64,000 bases of DNA, from contig JASCNX010000004.1 of NCBI GenBank assembly GCA_029968055.1, forward strand, positions 248,001 to 312,000, read 5' to 3'. The notes beneath the pieces are model-generated. The model worked only from the letters and a program-made list of their open reading frames with translations, did no database searches and was not told where the DNA came from. The position numbers and the translations under genes are program-made. This stretch comes from Xenophilus aerolatus. Lineage in GTDB: Bacteria; Pseudomonadota; Gammaproteobacteria; Burkholderiales; Burkholderiaceae_C. Shown here one piece after another: positions 33,222 to 42,030 of this stretch. How positions within the stretch are numbered: position 1 is the first letter of the stretch; every line of letters starts with the position of its first letter.

Positions 33222-33913
33222 TGCCGCTGCGCCGCGTGCTGCGAGCCATGGCCTGGGGCGCCGGCGCAGTGCTCGCGATGGCGATCCTCTACGTCGGCTG
33301 CGCCGCGGCGCTGATGCTGTGGCCCGCGCGCGGCGATCCGCCCGCACCCGCCGGCGGCGAGCGCATCGGCGCCTTCGTCGTGAGCAACGGCGTGCACACC
33401 GACCTGGTGCTGCCGCTGCGGGCCGGCGGCATCGACTGGCGCAGCGACTTCCCGCCTTCGCAGGCCCGCGCCGCGCCGGCCGACGCGGCCTGGATCGCCT
33501 TCGGCTGGGGCGACCGCGAGTTCTACCTGAACACCCCCACCTGGGCCGACCTCACGGTGCGGCGCGCGCTCGGCGCGGTGATCGGCGCCAACCCGTCGCT
33601 GCTGCACGTGAGCTGGCTGACGACGGCACAGTTGCGTCCCGGCAGCACATGGCAACTGTCGCTGACGCCCGCGCAGTACGCGCGCCTCGCGGCCCATGTG
33701 CGGGCCAGCCTGCCGAACGGCCGCGCGGTGCCGATCCCCGGCGCGCACTACGGCGCCGACGACGCCTTCTACGAGGCCACCGGCCGCTACCACCTCTTCG
33801 AGACCTGCAACAGCTGGACCGGCCGCGGCCTGCGCGCAGCCGGCGTGCCGGTGAGCCGGTGGACGCCCTTCGACGTCAACGTGGTGTGGCACCTCGCGCC
33901 CTGGCGGCCCTGA
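33221..33913 (+). CDS. DUF2459 / TIGR02117 family protein
   Basis: A 230-residue protein with one N-terminal membrane helix (about residues 9-35) and a periplasmic domain. The core motifs SNGVHTDLVLPL, FGWGDREFYLNTPTW and HLFETCNSWTGRGLRAAG are those of the DUF2459 family, whose conserved His, Asp and Cys look like a cysteine-peptidase-type active site. The function is unproven. Its ATG shares one base with the dinB stop, so the two are co-transcribed. Confidence 0.85.
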   Translation: MPLRRVLRAMAWGAGAVLAMAILYVGCAAALMLWPARGDPPAPAGGERIGAFVVSNGVHTDLVLPLRAGGIDWRSDFPPSQARAAPADAAWIAFGWGDREFYLNTPTWADLTVRRALGAVIGANPSLLHVSWLTTAQLRPGSTWQLSLTPAQYARLAAHVRASLPNGRAVPIPGAHYGADDAFYEATGRYHLFETCNSWTGRGLRAAGVPVSRWTPFDVNVVWHLAPWRP

Positions 33914-34097
33914 AGACCCGGGCCGCATCCGGCCTTTGCGCTCGCCGTCGTGAACGCGCGGTCCGATCTCGCCAGGCGGGCGGGCGGCTCCGCGCTGGCG
34001 GCATGGACATTCGAAAGCGCGGCCTGAAAAGGCGCAGACTGCACAGCCCAGTGCGACCGGGGCCGGTCGCATGCCGTTGAACACAAGGAAGCACGCC

Positions 34098-34400
34098 ATG
34101 GTCACCGTTGCATTGTTCGTTCGTCTGGAAGCCAAGCCCGGAAAGGAGAAGGAGGTCGAGAACTTCCTTCTGGGCGGTCTGCCACTCGTGCAGGAGGAGC
34201 CCGCCACCACCGCCTGGTTCGGCATCCGCCTCGGGCCGACGACCTTCGGCATCTTCGATGCCTTCCCGGATGACGCAGGCCGGCAGGCGCATCTGTCCGG
34301 CAAGGTGGCGGCGGCCTTGATGGCACAGGCCGGTGAGCTGTTCTCCGAGCCGCCCTCCATCCAGAAGGTCGACGTGCTTGCCGCCAAGCTGCCCGGCTGA
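34098..34400 (+). CDS. ABM (antibiotic biosynthesis monooxygenase)-like small protein
   Basis: A 100-residue single-domain protein with a ferredoxin-like alpha-beta fold typical of the ABM superfamily: VTVALFVRLEAKPGKEKEVENF, then FGIFDAFPDDAGRQAH and a final FSEPPSIQKVDVLA. Members act as dimers, and include heme-degrading or quinol-oxidising enzymes as well as proteins with no known activity. AAGGAAG lies before the ATG. It stands alone, 184 bases after the DUF2459 gene and convergent with the ClC gene. Confidence 0.8.
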   Translation: MVTVALFVRLEAKPGKEKEVENFLLGGLPLVQEEPATTAWFGIRLGPTTFGIFDAFPDDAGRQAHLSGKVAAALMAQAGELFSEPPSIQKVDVLAAKLPG

Positions 34401-34411
34401 CGGGTCGCGCC

Positions 34412-35731
34412 TCAGGAGCGCGCCTCGATCGGGTTGCCGTAGAGCGGCTTCGCGCCGAAGCGCGTGCTGACCGCATGGGCCACGCCGCAGGCCAGCATGG
34501 TGGGCAGGGTGAGCTGGAACTGGTTGGTCATCTCCATCACCATCACGATGGCCATGAGCGGCGCATGCGTCACCGCCGCCAGCACGGCCGCCATGCCGAC
34601 CACCGCCATCACGCGCGGGTCGCCGACCCAGGCCATGGGCAGCACGTGCACCGCGAGCTGCGCGAGCACGCTGCCGGCCACCGCGCCCACCAGCAGCGAG
34701 GGCGTGAACACGCCGCCGATCGCGCCACTGCCCGAGCTCAGCGCCGTGGCCAGCACCTTGGCCACCAGCACCCAGGCCAGCATCTGCCAGAGCAGGTCGC
34801 CGCGCAGCACGGCCGACACCACGCTGTAGCCGTTGCCCCAGACCTCGGGCACCGCGGCCGCCAGCAGGCCGACCAGCAGACCGCCCAGGCCCAGCCGCGC
34901 GACCGGCGAAGCGATGCGACCGAAGACGATGCGACTGCGCTCCAGCAGGCCCAGCAACGCCCAGCCGGTGGCACCGAACAGCAGGCCCGCGACCAGCGCC
35001 GCACCGAGGCTGGTGGGCTGCAGCGCCAGCGTGGGCATCACGTACAGCGCCTGCGGTTCGACGAACCAGTGCATCAGCGCGCTGGCGGTGGCGGCGGCGA
35101 TGAGCACGGGCGCCACGGCAGACCGCACGAAGAAGCCGAGCGCCAGTTCGAGCACGAAGACGACCCCCGCCACCGGCGCGTGGTAGGCCGCGCCGATGCC
35201 CGCCGCGATGCCGCAGACCAGCAGGGTCTTGCGCTCCTCGGCCGCCAGCGGAAGGCGGCGCGCGAGCGTGGCGGCGAACCAGGCCGCCAGCTGCACCATC
35301 GGACCTTCGCGGCCGATGGAAGCGCCGGTGCCCACCGACAGCAGCGACGACAGGCTGCGCGCGAGCGTCGTGCGGTCGTTGAGATCGACGCGGCCCTGCC
35401 GCGCAGCGTCGATGTAGTCGAGGTGGTGGTCGCCCGCCGGCCCGCGGCGCGCCCAGCGCAGGCCCAGCTGCAGCACCGCCCCCGCGAGCAGCCCGCCCGC
35501 CGTGCCCACCACCACGCGCTGCCAGGGCGCGATGGCACGCGCGGCATCGACGAAGCCGGCGGCATGCCCGGTCGCGAGCCACTCGACGCCATGCGCCAGG
35601 CCGCGGAACAGCACGGTGGCCGTCGCGGCCAGTGCGCCGGTGAGCATGGCCAGCAGCCACAGCCGCCCGCCGCGACCCGTGGGCCAGCGCCTGGGTGTCG
35701 CTGCGGCGTCGCGATCGGCGGCGGCGTCCAC
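34412..35731 (-). CDS. ClC-type chloride channel/transporter
   Basis: About 439 residues with some ten membrane helices. Signature motifs are GTGASIGREGP (the gating Glu lies in GREGP) and GAIGGVFTPSLLVGA. Sequence near the selectivity loop reads HHLDYIDAARQG rather than the GSGIP of well-studied exchangers, so ion choice is uncertain. No C-terminal CBS domains are present. Two GTG starts are possible: 35731, used here, lies five bases after the upstream stop; 35767 would overlap that gene by 31 bases. The gene follows the purine nucleoside permease gene closely, in one operon. Confidence 0.87.
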   Translation of the reverse strand: MDAAADRDAAATPRRWPTGRGGRLWLLAMLTGALAATATVLFRGLAHGVEWLATGHAAGFVDAARAIAPWQRVVVGTAGGLLAGAVLQLGLRWARRGPAGDHHLDYIDAARQGRVDLNDRTTLARSLSSLLSVGTGASIGREGPMVQLAAWFAATLARRLPLAAEERKTLLVCGIAAGIGAAYHAPVAGVVFVLELALGFFVRSAVAPVLIAAATASALMHWFVEPQALYVMPTLALQPTSLGAALVAGLLFGATGWALLGLLERSRIVFGRIASPVARLGLGGLLVGLLAAAVPEVWGNGYSVVSAVLRGDLLWQMLAWVLVAKVLATALSSGSGAIGGVFTPSLLVGAVAGSVLAQLAVHVLPMAWVGDPRVMAVVGMAAVLAAVTHAPLMAIVMVMEMTNQFQLTLPTMLACGVAHAVSTRFGAKPLYGNPIEARS

Positions 35732-35736
35732 GCCCT

Positions 35737-36780
35737 TCAGCGCAGCGGCGGTACGCCGCCCTGCCACTGCGGCCAGTTCGCCACGATGTGGTCGACCACG
35801 CGCGAACCCACGGCCTCGATGTTGGCCACCGTCTCGGCAAAGCCGCCGGCCGTCTGGCCCGGCGCCGGGTCCAGGTGCTGCAGGGTCGTCTCGCCGGGGC
35901 TGCCCTGGTCGAAGTTGACGGCGCCGCGCAGGCTCATCACGCGGTCGGTGCCATGGGTGCGCTTGATGACCAGGGTGATGGCCGCGGCCTCCATCTCGGT
36001 GATGACGTAGTCGTCGGCGCCGTAGAGCTTGGCGATGTACTGCGCCTGCTTCGACATGCCGGGGCCGTGGAAGAAGGTGTCGCCCGTCATGTGCGTGCCG
36101 GTGCCGACGAAGGGCGCACGGCGCGCGGCGGCGTCGGGGTAGCGCAGCCGGTAGGTGCGTGCGGAGTCGGCGTCCTTGAGCGGGGTGTCGGCCGAGAGCT
36201 TCATCGCCCAGCCCACCAGCTGCGGGTTGAGCTGGAAGCGGCGGTACTCCTCGTAGCCCTTGCGCGGCATGAAGGTCGGTGCGCCGGCCGTGTTCTCTTC
36301 GGGCGCCCAGCGGTGGCCCAGGTCGTAGTCGACCAGCCAGGTGGCCCAGTTCACCTCGCCGATGGTGCCGCGCGAGGGCGGCGTGCCGGCCACGCCCGAG
36401 ATGACGTAGTAGGCCTGCGAGAAGTCGAAGCGCGGGTTCAGCAGGATGGCCTGCATCGACGAGGACGAGTTCACCTTGCCCATGCCGAGCACCGCGCCGC
36501 AGACGCCGTCGGCGTTGCAGTACACCGGGCCCAGTGCGCCGGGCACGGCGATGGGTTTGGCGTCCTTCCAGTAGCGCTCGTACCAGTGCTGGAACTCGCC
36601 GGCGCGGTCGCCCGTGTTCTGTCCGATTTCGAACATGGCGGCGACGAAGACCTTGACCCGCACCGGGGACTGCGCCTGCTGGGCGCCCGGTGCGCTGGCG
36701 CAGCCGGCGAGCCAGGCGGCCAGTGCCAGCGCGGCGGCCAGGCGAAGAGGTGACGAAACGGAAGCGAACAGGCGGCGCAT
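35737..36780 (-). CDS. purine nucleoside permease (NUP) family lipoprotein
   Basis: A 347-residue protein with signal and lipobox LAGC (Cys27). The mature part matches the NUP family first described as a fungal purine nucleoside permease: VKVFVAAMFEIGQNTGDRAGEFQHW, GMGKVNSSSSMQAILL, SGVAGTPP and GTHMTGDTFFHG. The fold is now thought to be related to nucleoside phosphorylases, so binding or cleavage of nucleosides in the periplasm is as likely as transport; there are no membrane helices after the signal. It is the first gene of a pair with the ClC gene. Confidence 0.85.
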   Translation of the reverse strand: MRRLFASVSSPLRLAAALALAAWLAGCASAPGAQQAQSPVRVKVFVAAMFEIGQNTGDRAGEFQHWYERYWKDAKPIAVPGALGPVYCNADGVCGAVLGMGKVNSSSSMQAILLNPRFDFSQAYYVISGVAGTPPSRGTIGEVNWATWLVDYDLGHRWAPEENTAGAPTFMPRKGYEEYRRFQLNPQLVGWAMKLSADTPLKDADSARTYRLRYPDAAARRAPFVGTGTHMTGDTFFHGPGMSKQAQYIAKLYGADDYVITEMEAAAITLVIKRTHGTDRVMSLRGAVNFDQGSPGETTLQHLDPAPGQTAGGFAETVANIEAVGSRVVDHIVANWPQWQGGVPPLR

Positions 36781-36904
36781 GGCGGTCCAGGGAAGGGAAA
36801 GGAAGACCGCGAGTCTACGAAGCCGCACGATGCGCTGCACGCGCACCTCGCGCGCGGCGCGCGTCCTACAGCCGGCAACCGCGGCGGCGCGGCATCGTGC
36901 CAGC

Positions 36905-38101
36905 GTGCCTACTGCCGCCACCACCCCCACCCCGCGCCGCGCCACTGCCGCGCCGCGCCCCGAGCCCCTGGGCAATGGCCTGGTCTACGTGTCGCCGGAG
37001 ATGCCGGGGCTGACCCGGGTCAGGCAGGGCGACAGCTTTCGCTACCGCGATGCCCGCGGCCGCTGGGTGCGCAGTGCCGACGAGATCGCGCGCATCCGCC
37101 AGCTGGCGATTCCGCCCGCCTACACCGACGTCTGGATCTGCCCGCTGGCCAACGGCCACCTGCAGGCGATCGGGCTCGACGCGCGCGGGCGCAAGCAGTA
37201 CCGCTACCACCCCGACTGGCGGCTGTTGAAGGACGAGGCCAAGTTCGAACGCCTCGAAGCCTTCGGCCGCGCCCTCCCCCGCATCCGCGCCCGGGTGCGG
37301 CGCGACCTGTCCGCCGCGTCGCGCTTGCGCGCCGGCAGCCCCATCGCGCGCGAGATGGTGCTGGCGGCGATCGTCCGCCTGCTGGACACCACCTACCTGC
37401 GCGTGGGCAACGAGGAGTACGCCAGCAGCAACGGCTCGTACGGCCTGACCACCCTGCGCAACCGCCATGTCCAGGTCAAGGGCGCTGCGCTGAAGCTGCG
37501 CTTTCGCGGCAAGAGCGGCGTGATGCACGAGGCCGAGGTCGACGATGCGCGCGTGGCCCGCGTGGTGCGCCAGTGCCAGCAGCTGCCGGGCCAGGAGCTG
37601 TTCCAGTACACCGACGAGGACGGCGCCCGCCACGGCATCGGCTCCGGCGACGTCAACGACTACCTGCGCGAAGCCTCGGGCGGCGAGTTCACGGCCAAGG
37701 ATTTCCGCACCTGGCACGGCACGGTGCAGGCGCTGGAACTCACGCGCCTCGCGTGCGAGCAGAACGCCGCCAACCCGGAGGTCCACTACAGCGCCAAGGA
37801 AATCCTCGGCGCGGTCGCACGGCAGCTGGGCAACACGCCGGCGGTGTGCAAGAAGGCCTACGTGCACCCGGCGGTGCTGGCACTGGGCACCGAACTCTCG
37901 AAGGACGCGGAGGGCATGGCGGCGATCTGGGAACGCATCGCCGGCTCGCGGCCGCCGCGCGGCCTGCTGGCGGCGGAATCGCGCCTGACCGCCTTCATGC
38001 GCCACCAGCGCACGGCGGCGGCACGTGCCCGGCGCGCGCAGGCGCGCGCTGCCCTCAGCCCGCGCGCAGGTCGAGGTGCACGGCCGCGCGCTCGATCCTG
38101 A
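36905..38101 (+). CDS. DNA topoisomerase IB
   Basis: A 398-residue poxvirus-like type IB topoisomerase from a GTG start; an in-frame ATG at 36830 would add 25 basic residues. The N-terminal domain has GLTRVRQGDSFRYRD, and the catalytic domain has LDTTYLRVGNEEYA, TLRNRHVQVKG, KDFRTWHGT and the tyrosine nucleophile in CKKAYVHP. It relaxes supercoils of either sign by a 3'-phosphotyrosine intermediate. The basic C-terminal tail (RARRAQARAALSPRAGRGAR) overlaps the 3' end of the opposite gene by 47 bases. Confidence 0.92.
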   Translation: MPTAATTPTPRRATAAPRPEPLGNGLVYVSPEMPGLTRVRQGDSFRYRDARGRWVRSADEIARIRQLAIPPAYTDVWICPLANGHLQAIGLDARGRKQYRYHPDWRLLKDEAKFERLEAFGRALPRIRARVRRDLSAASRLRAGSPIAREMVLAAIVRLLDTTYLRVGNEEYASSNGSYGLTTLRNRHVQVKGAALKLRFRGKSGVMHEAEVDDARVARVVRQCQQLPGQELFQYTDEDGARHGIGSGDVNDYLREASGGEFTAKDFRTWHGTVQALELTRLACEQNAANPEVHYSAKEILGAVARQLGNTPAVCKKAYVHPAVLALGTELSKDAEGMAAIWERIAGSRPPRGLLAAESRLTAFMRHQRTAAARARRAQARAALSPRAGRGARPRARS

Positions 38102-38735
38102 GGGGGTGCCCCAGGTCGTCGGCCAGGCTCTGCAGGCTGACGGCATCGATGGCCAGACTGCGCGGCGCACGGTGCGGCACCATCTCGGGCCGCGCGCTGT
38201 CGCCGGGCCGTGGCTCGGCCAGGACGGACACGCTCGCATCCCCATCGGGGACGACGCGGATGAGCCCGACCTCGGGCGCGCTGTCGTGCAGGTGGCACAG
38301 GGCGCCGAGCATCAGGTAGCGCAGCGCGGCGCCGCCGCGCCAGGTGGATGCGTCGCCCTCGTCCGCATCGAAGGCCGGGTCCAGTTCGAGGGCGATGCCG
38401 TTGAGGTCGAAGGCCGCGCGCATCAGGCCCGTGCACTGCCGCACCAGCCCGGTCCGCGTCACGCCCTCGTCGTCGGCACCCAGTTCCCAGTCGCGCAGGG
38501 CGCGCATGCTGGCGATCAGCATGCCGAGCTGCTCGTCGACCTGTCCCACGCGCTGCTCGCAGGCGGCGACGTCGGGCGGGTTCGCGGCGACCTGCCGCCG
38601 CAGCATCAGCAGGCTCATGCGGATCAGCGACACCGGCGAGGCCATGTCGTGGCGCAGCCCGGGCAGCGCGCGCATGAGCAGCTCGTGGCGCACGCCGGCC
38701 GCGATCCAGCTGCGGGCGCTGGGGGAGGCTTTCAT
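38055..38735 (-). CDS. degenerate histidine kinase / phosphotransferase-like protein
   Basis: A 226-residue protein without membrane or sensor domain. It opens with a dimerisation-type helix containing GLRHDMASPVSLIRMSL, like the H-box of histidine kinases, and continues in an ATPase-like fold. The N-box position reads LMLGALCHLHDSAP with no Asn, and no glycine-rich ATP-lid motif is seen, so ATP binding is doubtful. The size and layout recall ChpT-type histidine phosphotransferases. A lone receiver gene lies 24 bases upstream in the same operon and is the likely partner. Its last 47 bases overlap the topoisomerase gene on the other strand. Confidence 0.65.
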   Translation of the reverse strand: MKASPSARSWIAAGVRHELLMRALPGLRHDMASPVSLIRMSLLMLRRQVAANPPDVAACEQRVGQVDEQLGMLIASMRALRDWELGADDEGVTRTGLVRQCTGLMRAAFDLNGIALELDPAFDADEGDASTWRGGAALRYLMLGALCHLHDSAPEVGLIRVVPDGDASVSVLAEPRPGDSARPEMVPHRAPRSLAIDAVSLQSLADDLGHPLRIERAAVHLDLRAG

Positions 38736-38759
38736 GGAAGGGGGCTGGGCCGGCGGCGG

Positions 38760-39125
38760 CTACGCGGCGGCCGGCGGGCTGGCCAGCAGCCGGTCGAGCG
38801 CATCGAAGTCGATCGGCTTTTGCAGATAGTGGTCGAACAGGGGCGCGGCCTGGGCACCGGCGGCATCGCCCACGCCGTAGCCGGAAATGGCAACCAGCAT
38901 CAGCGGGCGGTCCTGCGCGTTCTGGCGCAGGTGGCGGGCCACGTCGGTGCCGGGTCGGTCGGGCAGCGTGAGGTCGACCAGCGCGACATCGAAATGCTCG
39001 CTGTCGAAGGTCTCGATCGCCTCCCGGGCCGTGAAAGCGCAGCGCGCCGTGTGGTCCTGCAGAACGATGAGCTCCTGCAGCAGCTCGGCCGCGGAAGCGT
39101 TGTCGTCGACGATGAGAACGTTCAA
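38760..39125 (-). CDS. stand-alone receiver-domain response regulator
   Basis: A 121-residue CheY-like receiver with nothing attached. Acidic residues lie in LIVDDNA, the phospho-acceptor Asp in VALVDLTLP near residue 51, the switch Ser in AISGYG and the Lys in LQKPID, so it should be phosphorylated normally. It has no output domain and probably acts by protein contact. It is encoded directly before the degenerate kinase-like gene, with which it should exchange phosphate; no full kinase is encoded nearby. Confidence 0.88.
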   Translation of the reverse strand: MNVLIVDDNASAAELLQELIVLQDHTARCAFTAREAIETFDSEHFDVALVDLTLPDRPGTDVARHLRQNAQDRPLMLVAISGYGVGDAAGAQAAPLFDHYLQKPIDFDALDRLLASPPAAA

Positions 39126-39213
39126 GTCGGGGGCCCCGGTGGGTGGAAAGCGACCAGTATCCGCGCGCCCCGCGACGCGCCGTGTAGGAAAGCGCCGATG
39201 CCGGCGCGCGCCG

Positions 39214-40089
39214 TCACTGCCGCGCGGTTCGGATGTTGGCCGGCAGCGCCTGCGGCCAGCTCGTGCGGAAGGGGTTGATGTCCAACCCCCCGCGGCGGGT
39301 GTAGCGGCAGTACACGGCCAGCTTGGTGGGCACGCAGCGCGCCAGGATGTCGCTGAAGATGCGCTCGCAGCAGGGCTCGTGGAATTCGTTGTGGTTGCGA
39401 AAGCTCACGATGTAGCGCAGCAGCCCGGCCTGGTCGATGGCGGGGCCGCTGTAGCGGATCTGCACGCTGCCCCAGTCGGGCTGGCCGGTGACGCGGCAGT
39501 TGCTCTTGAGCAGGCGGCTGGTGAGCACCTCGTTGACGGGCGGCTCGTCGAAGGCGGCGGTGAGCAGCCCGGGCGCGGGTTCGTAGTCGGTGCAGTCCAG
39601 GTCGAGCCGGTCCAGGTCCAGGCCGTCGAGTTCGGCCACGCCCTCGCGGTCGAAATGGTCGGGCGCGAGCAGCTTCACCCCGACGGTGCCGGTGCGGTCG
39701 CTGCCGCGCCAGGCGGCGTCGGACAGGTCCGCCCGCAAGCGCTCGCGGACCGCCTCGGCATCGGCGAACACCGTGCTATTGAAGCTGTTCAGGTAGAGCT
39801 TGAAGGACTTGCTCTCGATGATGTTGGGCGTCTCGCACGGGAAGGTGAAGTGCGCGATGGCGAGTTGCGGCTTGCCGCGCGGGTTGAGCCAGCTCAGCTC
39901 GAAGGCGGTCCACATGTCGGCGCCGAAGAAGGGCAGCGCCGGCGCCGTGCCCGGCACGGGGGCCGGCAGTCCGAGCGCGAGGCGCTGCGGGGTGCGCGAC
40001 AAAGGAAAGAGGAGCGACGCGTCGTAGCGGTCGACATAGGCCGACGCGCGGCCCAGCTGGGATTGTTCGGGGGTGTTGGGAAGGCTCAT
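39214..40089 (-). CDS. queF: NADPH-dependent 7-cyano-7-deazaguanine reductase
   Basis: A 291-residue QueF of the long, two-domain type. It reduces preQ0 to preQ1 in queuosine synthesis. Motifs are [19 protein letters not shown] (NADPH site), the active Cys in [12 protein letters not shown] and the substrate-binding Glu in EFHEPC near residue 235. Its ATG overlaps the stop of the hydrolase gene upstream by four bases. Downstream, 88 bases separate it from the receiver gene. No other queuosine genes are in the window. Confidence 0.95.
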   Translation of the reverse strand: MSLPNTPEQSQLGRASAYVDRYDASLLFPLSRTPQRLALGLPAPVPGTAPALPFFGADMWTAFELSWLNPRGKPQLAIAHFTFPCETPNIIESKSFKLYLNSFNSTVFADAEAVRERLRADLSDAAWRGSDRTGTVGVKLLAPDHFDREGVAELDGLDLDRLDLDCTDYEPAPGLLTAAFDEPPVNEVLTSRLLKSNCRVTGQPDWGSVQIRYSGPAIDQAGLLRYIVSFRNHNEFHEPCCERIFSDILARCVPTKLAVYCRYTRRGGLDINPFRTSWPQALPANIRTARQ

Positions 40090-40982
40090 GGCGATGCCCG
40101 TCGGGCCTCGGCGAGAAAGGGAAGGATGTGCGAGAGCAGCACCGGCAGCGCGCCGGCCGGCAGGTCGTGCGCCATGCCCGGGATGGCGGCGAAGCGGGCG
40201 CCGGGAATGCGCCGCGCCGTGTCCTGCCCGCAGGCGATGGGCACCAGCGGGTCGGCGTCGCCGTGCAGCACCAGCGTCGGGCTGGCGATGCGCGCCAGCA
40301 CCTCGGGCCGGCGCCCGGTGTCGGCGCCGATGGCCAGCATCTGCCGCACCACGCCGGCCGGGTGGTAGGAACGCCGCAGGCCGGCGGCGATGCGCTCGCG
40401 CGCCGCTGCCTCGTCGAAGGGCCAGCCGGGGCTGGCGATCAGCCGCACCAGGCCCAGCGTGTGCTCGACCAGCGCGGCCTGGCTCCGGCCCTTGGGCCGG
40501 CGCATGAGGGCCGCGCCGACGTCGGCCCGCGCACCGGGCAGGCTGGCGGCGCCGCTGGAACTCATGACGCTGGTCAGGGTGCGCACGCGCTGCGGCGCGG
40601 TGGCGGCCATGCGCTGGGCGATCATGCCGCCCATCGAGACGCCGATCACATGGGCTTCGTCGATCTCGAGCGCATCGAGCACGCCCAGCGCGTCGAGCGC
40701 CATGTCCTGCAGGCTGTAGGGCGCACGCACGCCCAGGCCGACCTTCTGGCGCAGCACCTCCCACAGCAGGTTGCGGCTTTCGGCATCGTCGAAATGCTGC
40801 GACAGGCCGATGTCGCGGTTGTCGTGCCGCAGCACGCGGTAGCCGGCATCGGCCAGCGCCCGCACGAAGGGTTCGGGCCAGGCGATGAGCTGCATGCCCA
40901 GGCCCATGACCAGCAGCACCGCCGGCCCGTCGCCGCCCGTGTCCTCGACCTCGATGGGAATGTGGTTCGCGATGACTTTCAT
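40086..40982 (-). CDS. alpha/beta hydrolase
   Basis: A 298-residue cytoplasmic hydrolase. The oxyanion segment is [11 protein letters not shown], the nucleophile elbow [10 protein letters not shown], the acid in [10 protein letters not shown] and the His in [10 protein letters not shown]. The [11 protein letters not shown] and [11 protein letters not shown] segments match the group of hydrolases related to aclacinomycin methylesterase (RdmC) and 3-oxoadipate enol-lactonase. The substrate is unknown. It overlaps queF (ATGA), an unlikely functional partner, and its start lies 45 bases from a palindromic repeat. Confidence 0.85.
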   Translation of the reverse strand: MKVIANHIPIEVEDTGGDGPAVLLVMGLGMQLIAWPEPFVRALADAGYRVLRHDNRDIGLSQHFDDAESRNLLWEVLRQKVGLGVRAPYSLQDMALDALGVLDALEIDEAHVIGVSMGGMIAQRMAATAPQRVRTLTSVMSSSGAASLPGARADVGAALMRRPKGRSQAALVEHTLGLVRLIASPGWPFDEAAARERIAAGLRRSYHPAGVVRQMLAIGADTGRRPEVLARIASPTLVLHGDADPLVPIACGQDTARRIPGARFAAIPGMAHDLPAGALPVLLSHILPFLAEARRASP

Positions 40983-41026
40983 GGGTGCTTGGGCCAGTGG
41001 GCGGGCGTGGATGTGTTCTTGAACGC

Positions 41027-41148
41027 GGACTTCCGGACGCAGAAGGAAGGCCAAGGAAGCGCAGAGGACGCAGAAGGGGCAGGCAAAATTTTTCGACTTC
41101 TCTTTTGCGCCCTCTGCGAAACCTTTGCGTCCTCTGCGTCCGGCAGTC
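41027..41148. repeat. GCAGAGG-type imperfect palindrome, copy 2
   Basis: Left arm from 41027 (GGACTTCCGGACGCAGAAGG) is complementary to the right arm ending at 41148, with inner copies of GCGCAGAGGACGCAGAAGG and CCTTTGCGTCCTCTGCG. The right half matches the right half of the 18015-18146 element closely (TTTGCGCCCTCTGCG, then CTCTGCGT, CGGC, GTCCGTA). It lies between the 2OG oxygenase and hydrolase genes. Confidence 0.8.
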
Positions 41149-41166
41149 CGTAGTCCGATCCCGATT

Positions 41167-42012
41167 TCAGGTGAAGGTCCGCTCGCGCAGCCACTTCGTC
41201 GCGACCCACTTCTCGCCGGCCAGCACCGGCGCACCGCCGTGCAGGGTGCGGGTGGCCGGGTCGGCGCGGTCGTAGCTGAAGAAGACGGCCGAGCCGCGCA
41301 CCGGCGCCACCTCGAGGCCGATGTCGGGGAAGGTGGTGGCGCCGCCCTGCTCCGGCTCCTGCAGGTACATCACCAGCGTGGCCACGCGCTGGCCGCCGCG
41401 GCGCAGGATGGTGGGCGTGCCGGGTTCCTTGGGGTCGAAGTAGTCGTAGTGCGGGCGGTACTGCGCGCCGGGGCTGTAGCGCAGGATCTGCAGGCCCTCG
41501 CCGAAATCCAGCGGCCAGTTCAGCAGCGTGGCGATGCGCGCCTCGATGCGCTGCACCACCTCGTTCTCGCCGCGCTCGAAGAACATGCCGTCGCTGGTGC
41601 GGTCGACGTTGAGGGTCTCGCCGCCGGTCTTGGTCTCGACCGTGAGCGAACGCGACAGCCGCTGGCGCGCGGCGGCGATCAGCGCCTCGCACTCCTCGGC
41701 CGACAGCAGGTTGCCGAAGACGACGATGCGCGGGTGCTTGACGGTCTGCACGACCTGCACGCGACGGCCCCCGGCATCGAGGTAGAGCGGCGAGAGCTCC
41801 AGGTTCGGGCCGGGCATGTCGGTGCGCGCCGGTGCCTCGGTCCCGGCAGCGCCGCCGCCGCGGGTCGTGCGTTCGACCTCGGCCAGCGCGGCGTCGGTCG
41901 CGTCGTCGCGCCAGCCGGCCGCGTGCATCGACTGGCGCAGCGCCGGAACGGAGTGGCCTGCGGCGAGCTGGGCCACGATCCATTCGCGCAATTCGGGGCT
42001 GATGGGTTGCAT
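41167..42012 (-). CDS. 2OG-Fe(II) oxygenase (prolyl 4-hydroxylase family)
   Basis: A 281-residue protein. An N-terminal helical part of about 90 residues precedes the jelly-roll catalytic domain, which has the iron ligands in YRPHYDYF (His and Asp), the distal His in TLHGGAPV and the 2-oxoglutarate Lys in KWVATKWLRE. It belongs to the bacterial prolyl 4-hydroxylase group that hydroxylates protein prolines, for example in elongation factor Tu, though the target here is not known. It follows the yaaA gene by 18 bases, and a palindromic repeat separates it from the next gene. Confidence 0.9.
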   Translation of the reverse strand: MQPISPELREWIVAQLAAGHSVPALRQSMHAAGWRDDATDAALAEVERTTRGGGAAGTEAPARTDMPGPNLELSPLYLDAGGRRVQVVQTVKHPRIVVFGNLLSAEECEALIAAARQRLSRSLTVETKTGGETLNVDRTSDGMFFERGENEVVQRIEARIATLLNWPLDFGEGLQILRYSPGAQYRPHYDYFDPKEPGTPTILRRGGQRVATLVMYLQEPEQGGATTFPDIGLEVAPVRGSAVFFSYDRADPATRTLHGGAPVLAGEKWVATKWLRERTFT

Positions 42013-42030
42013 GGCGGCGTTCCCTCCGTG

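Noticed and set aside
34412-36780. ClC channel and purine nucleoside permease as a new joint transport system.
   Set aside because: Close spacing is the only evidence; such pairs arise often in compact genomes and nothing in the sequences links their functions.
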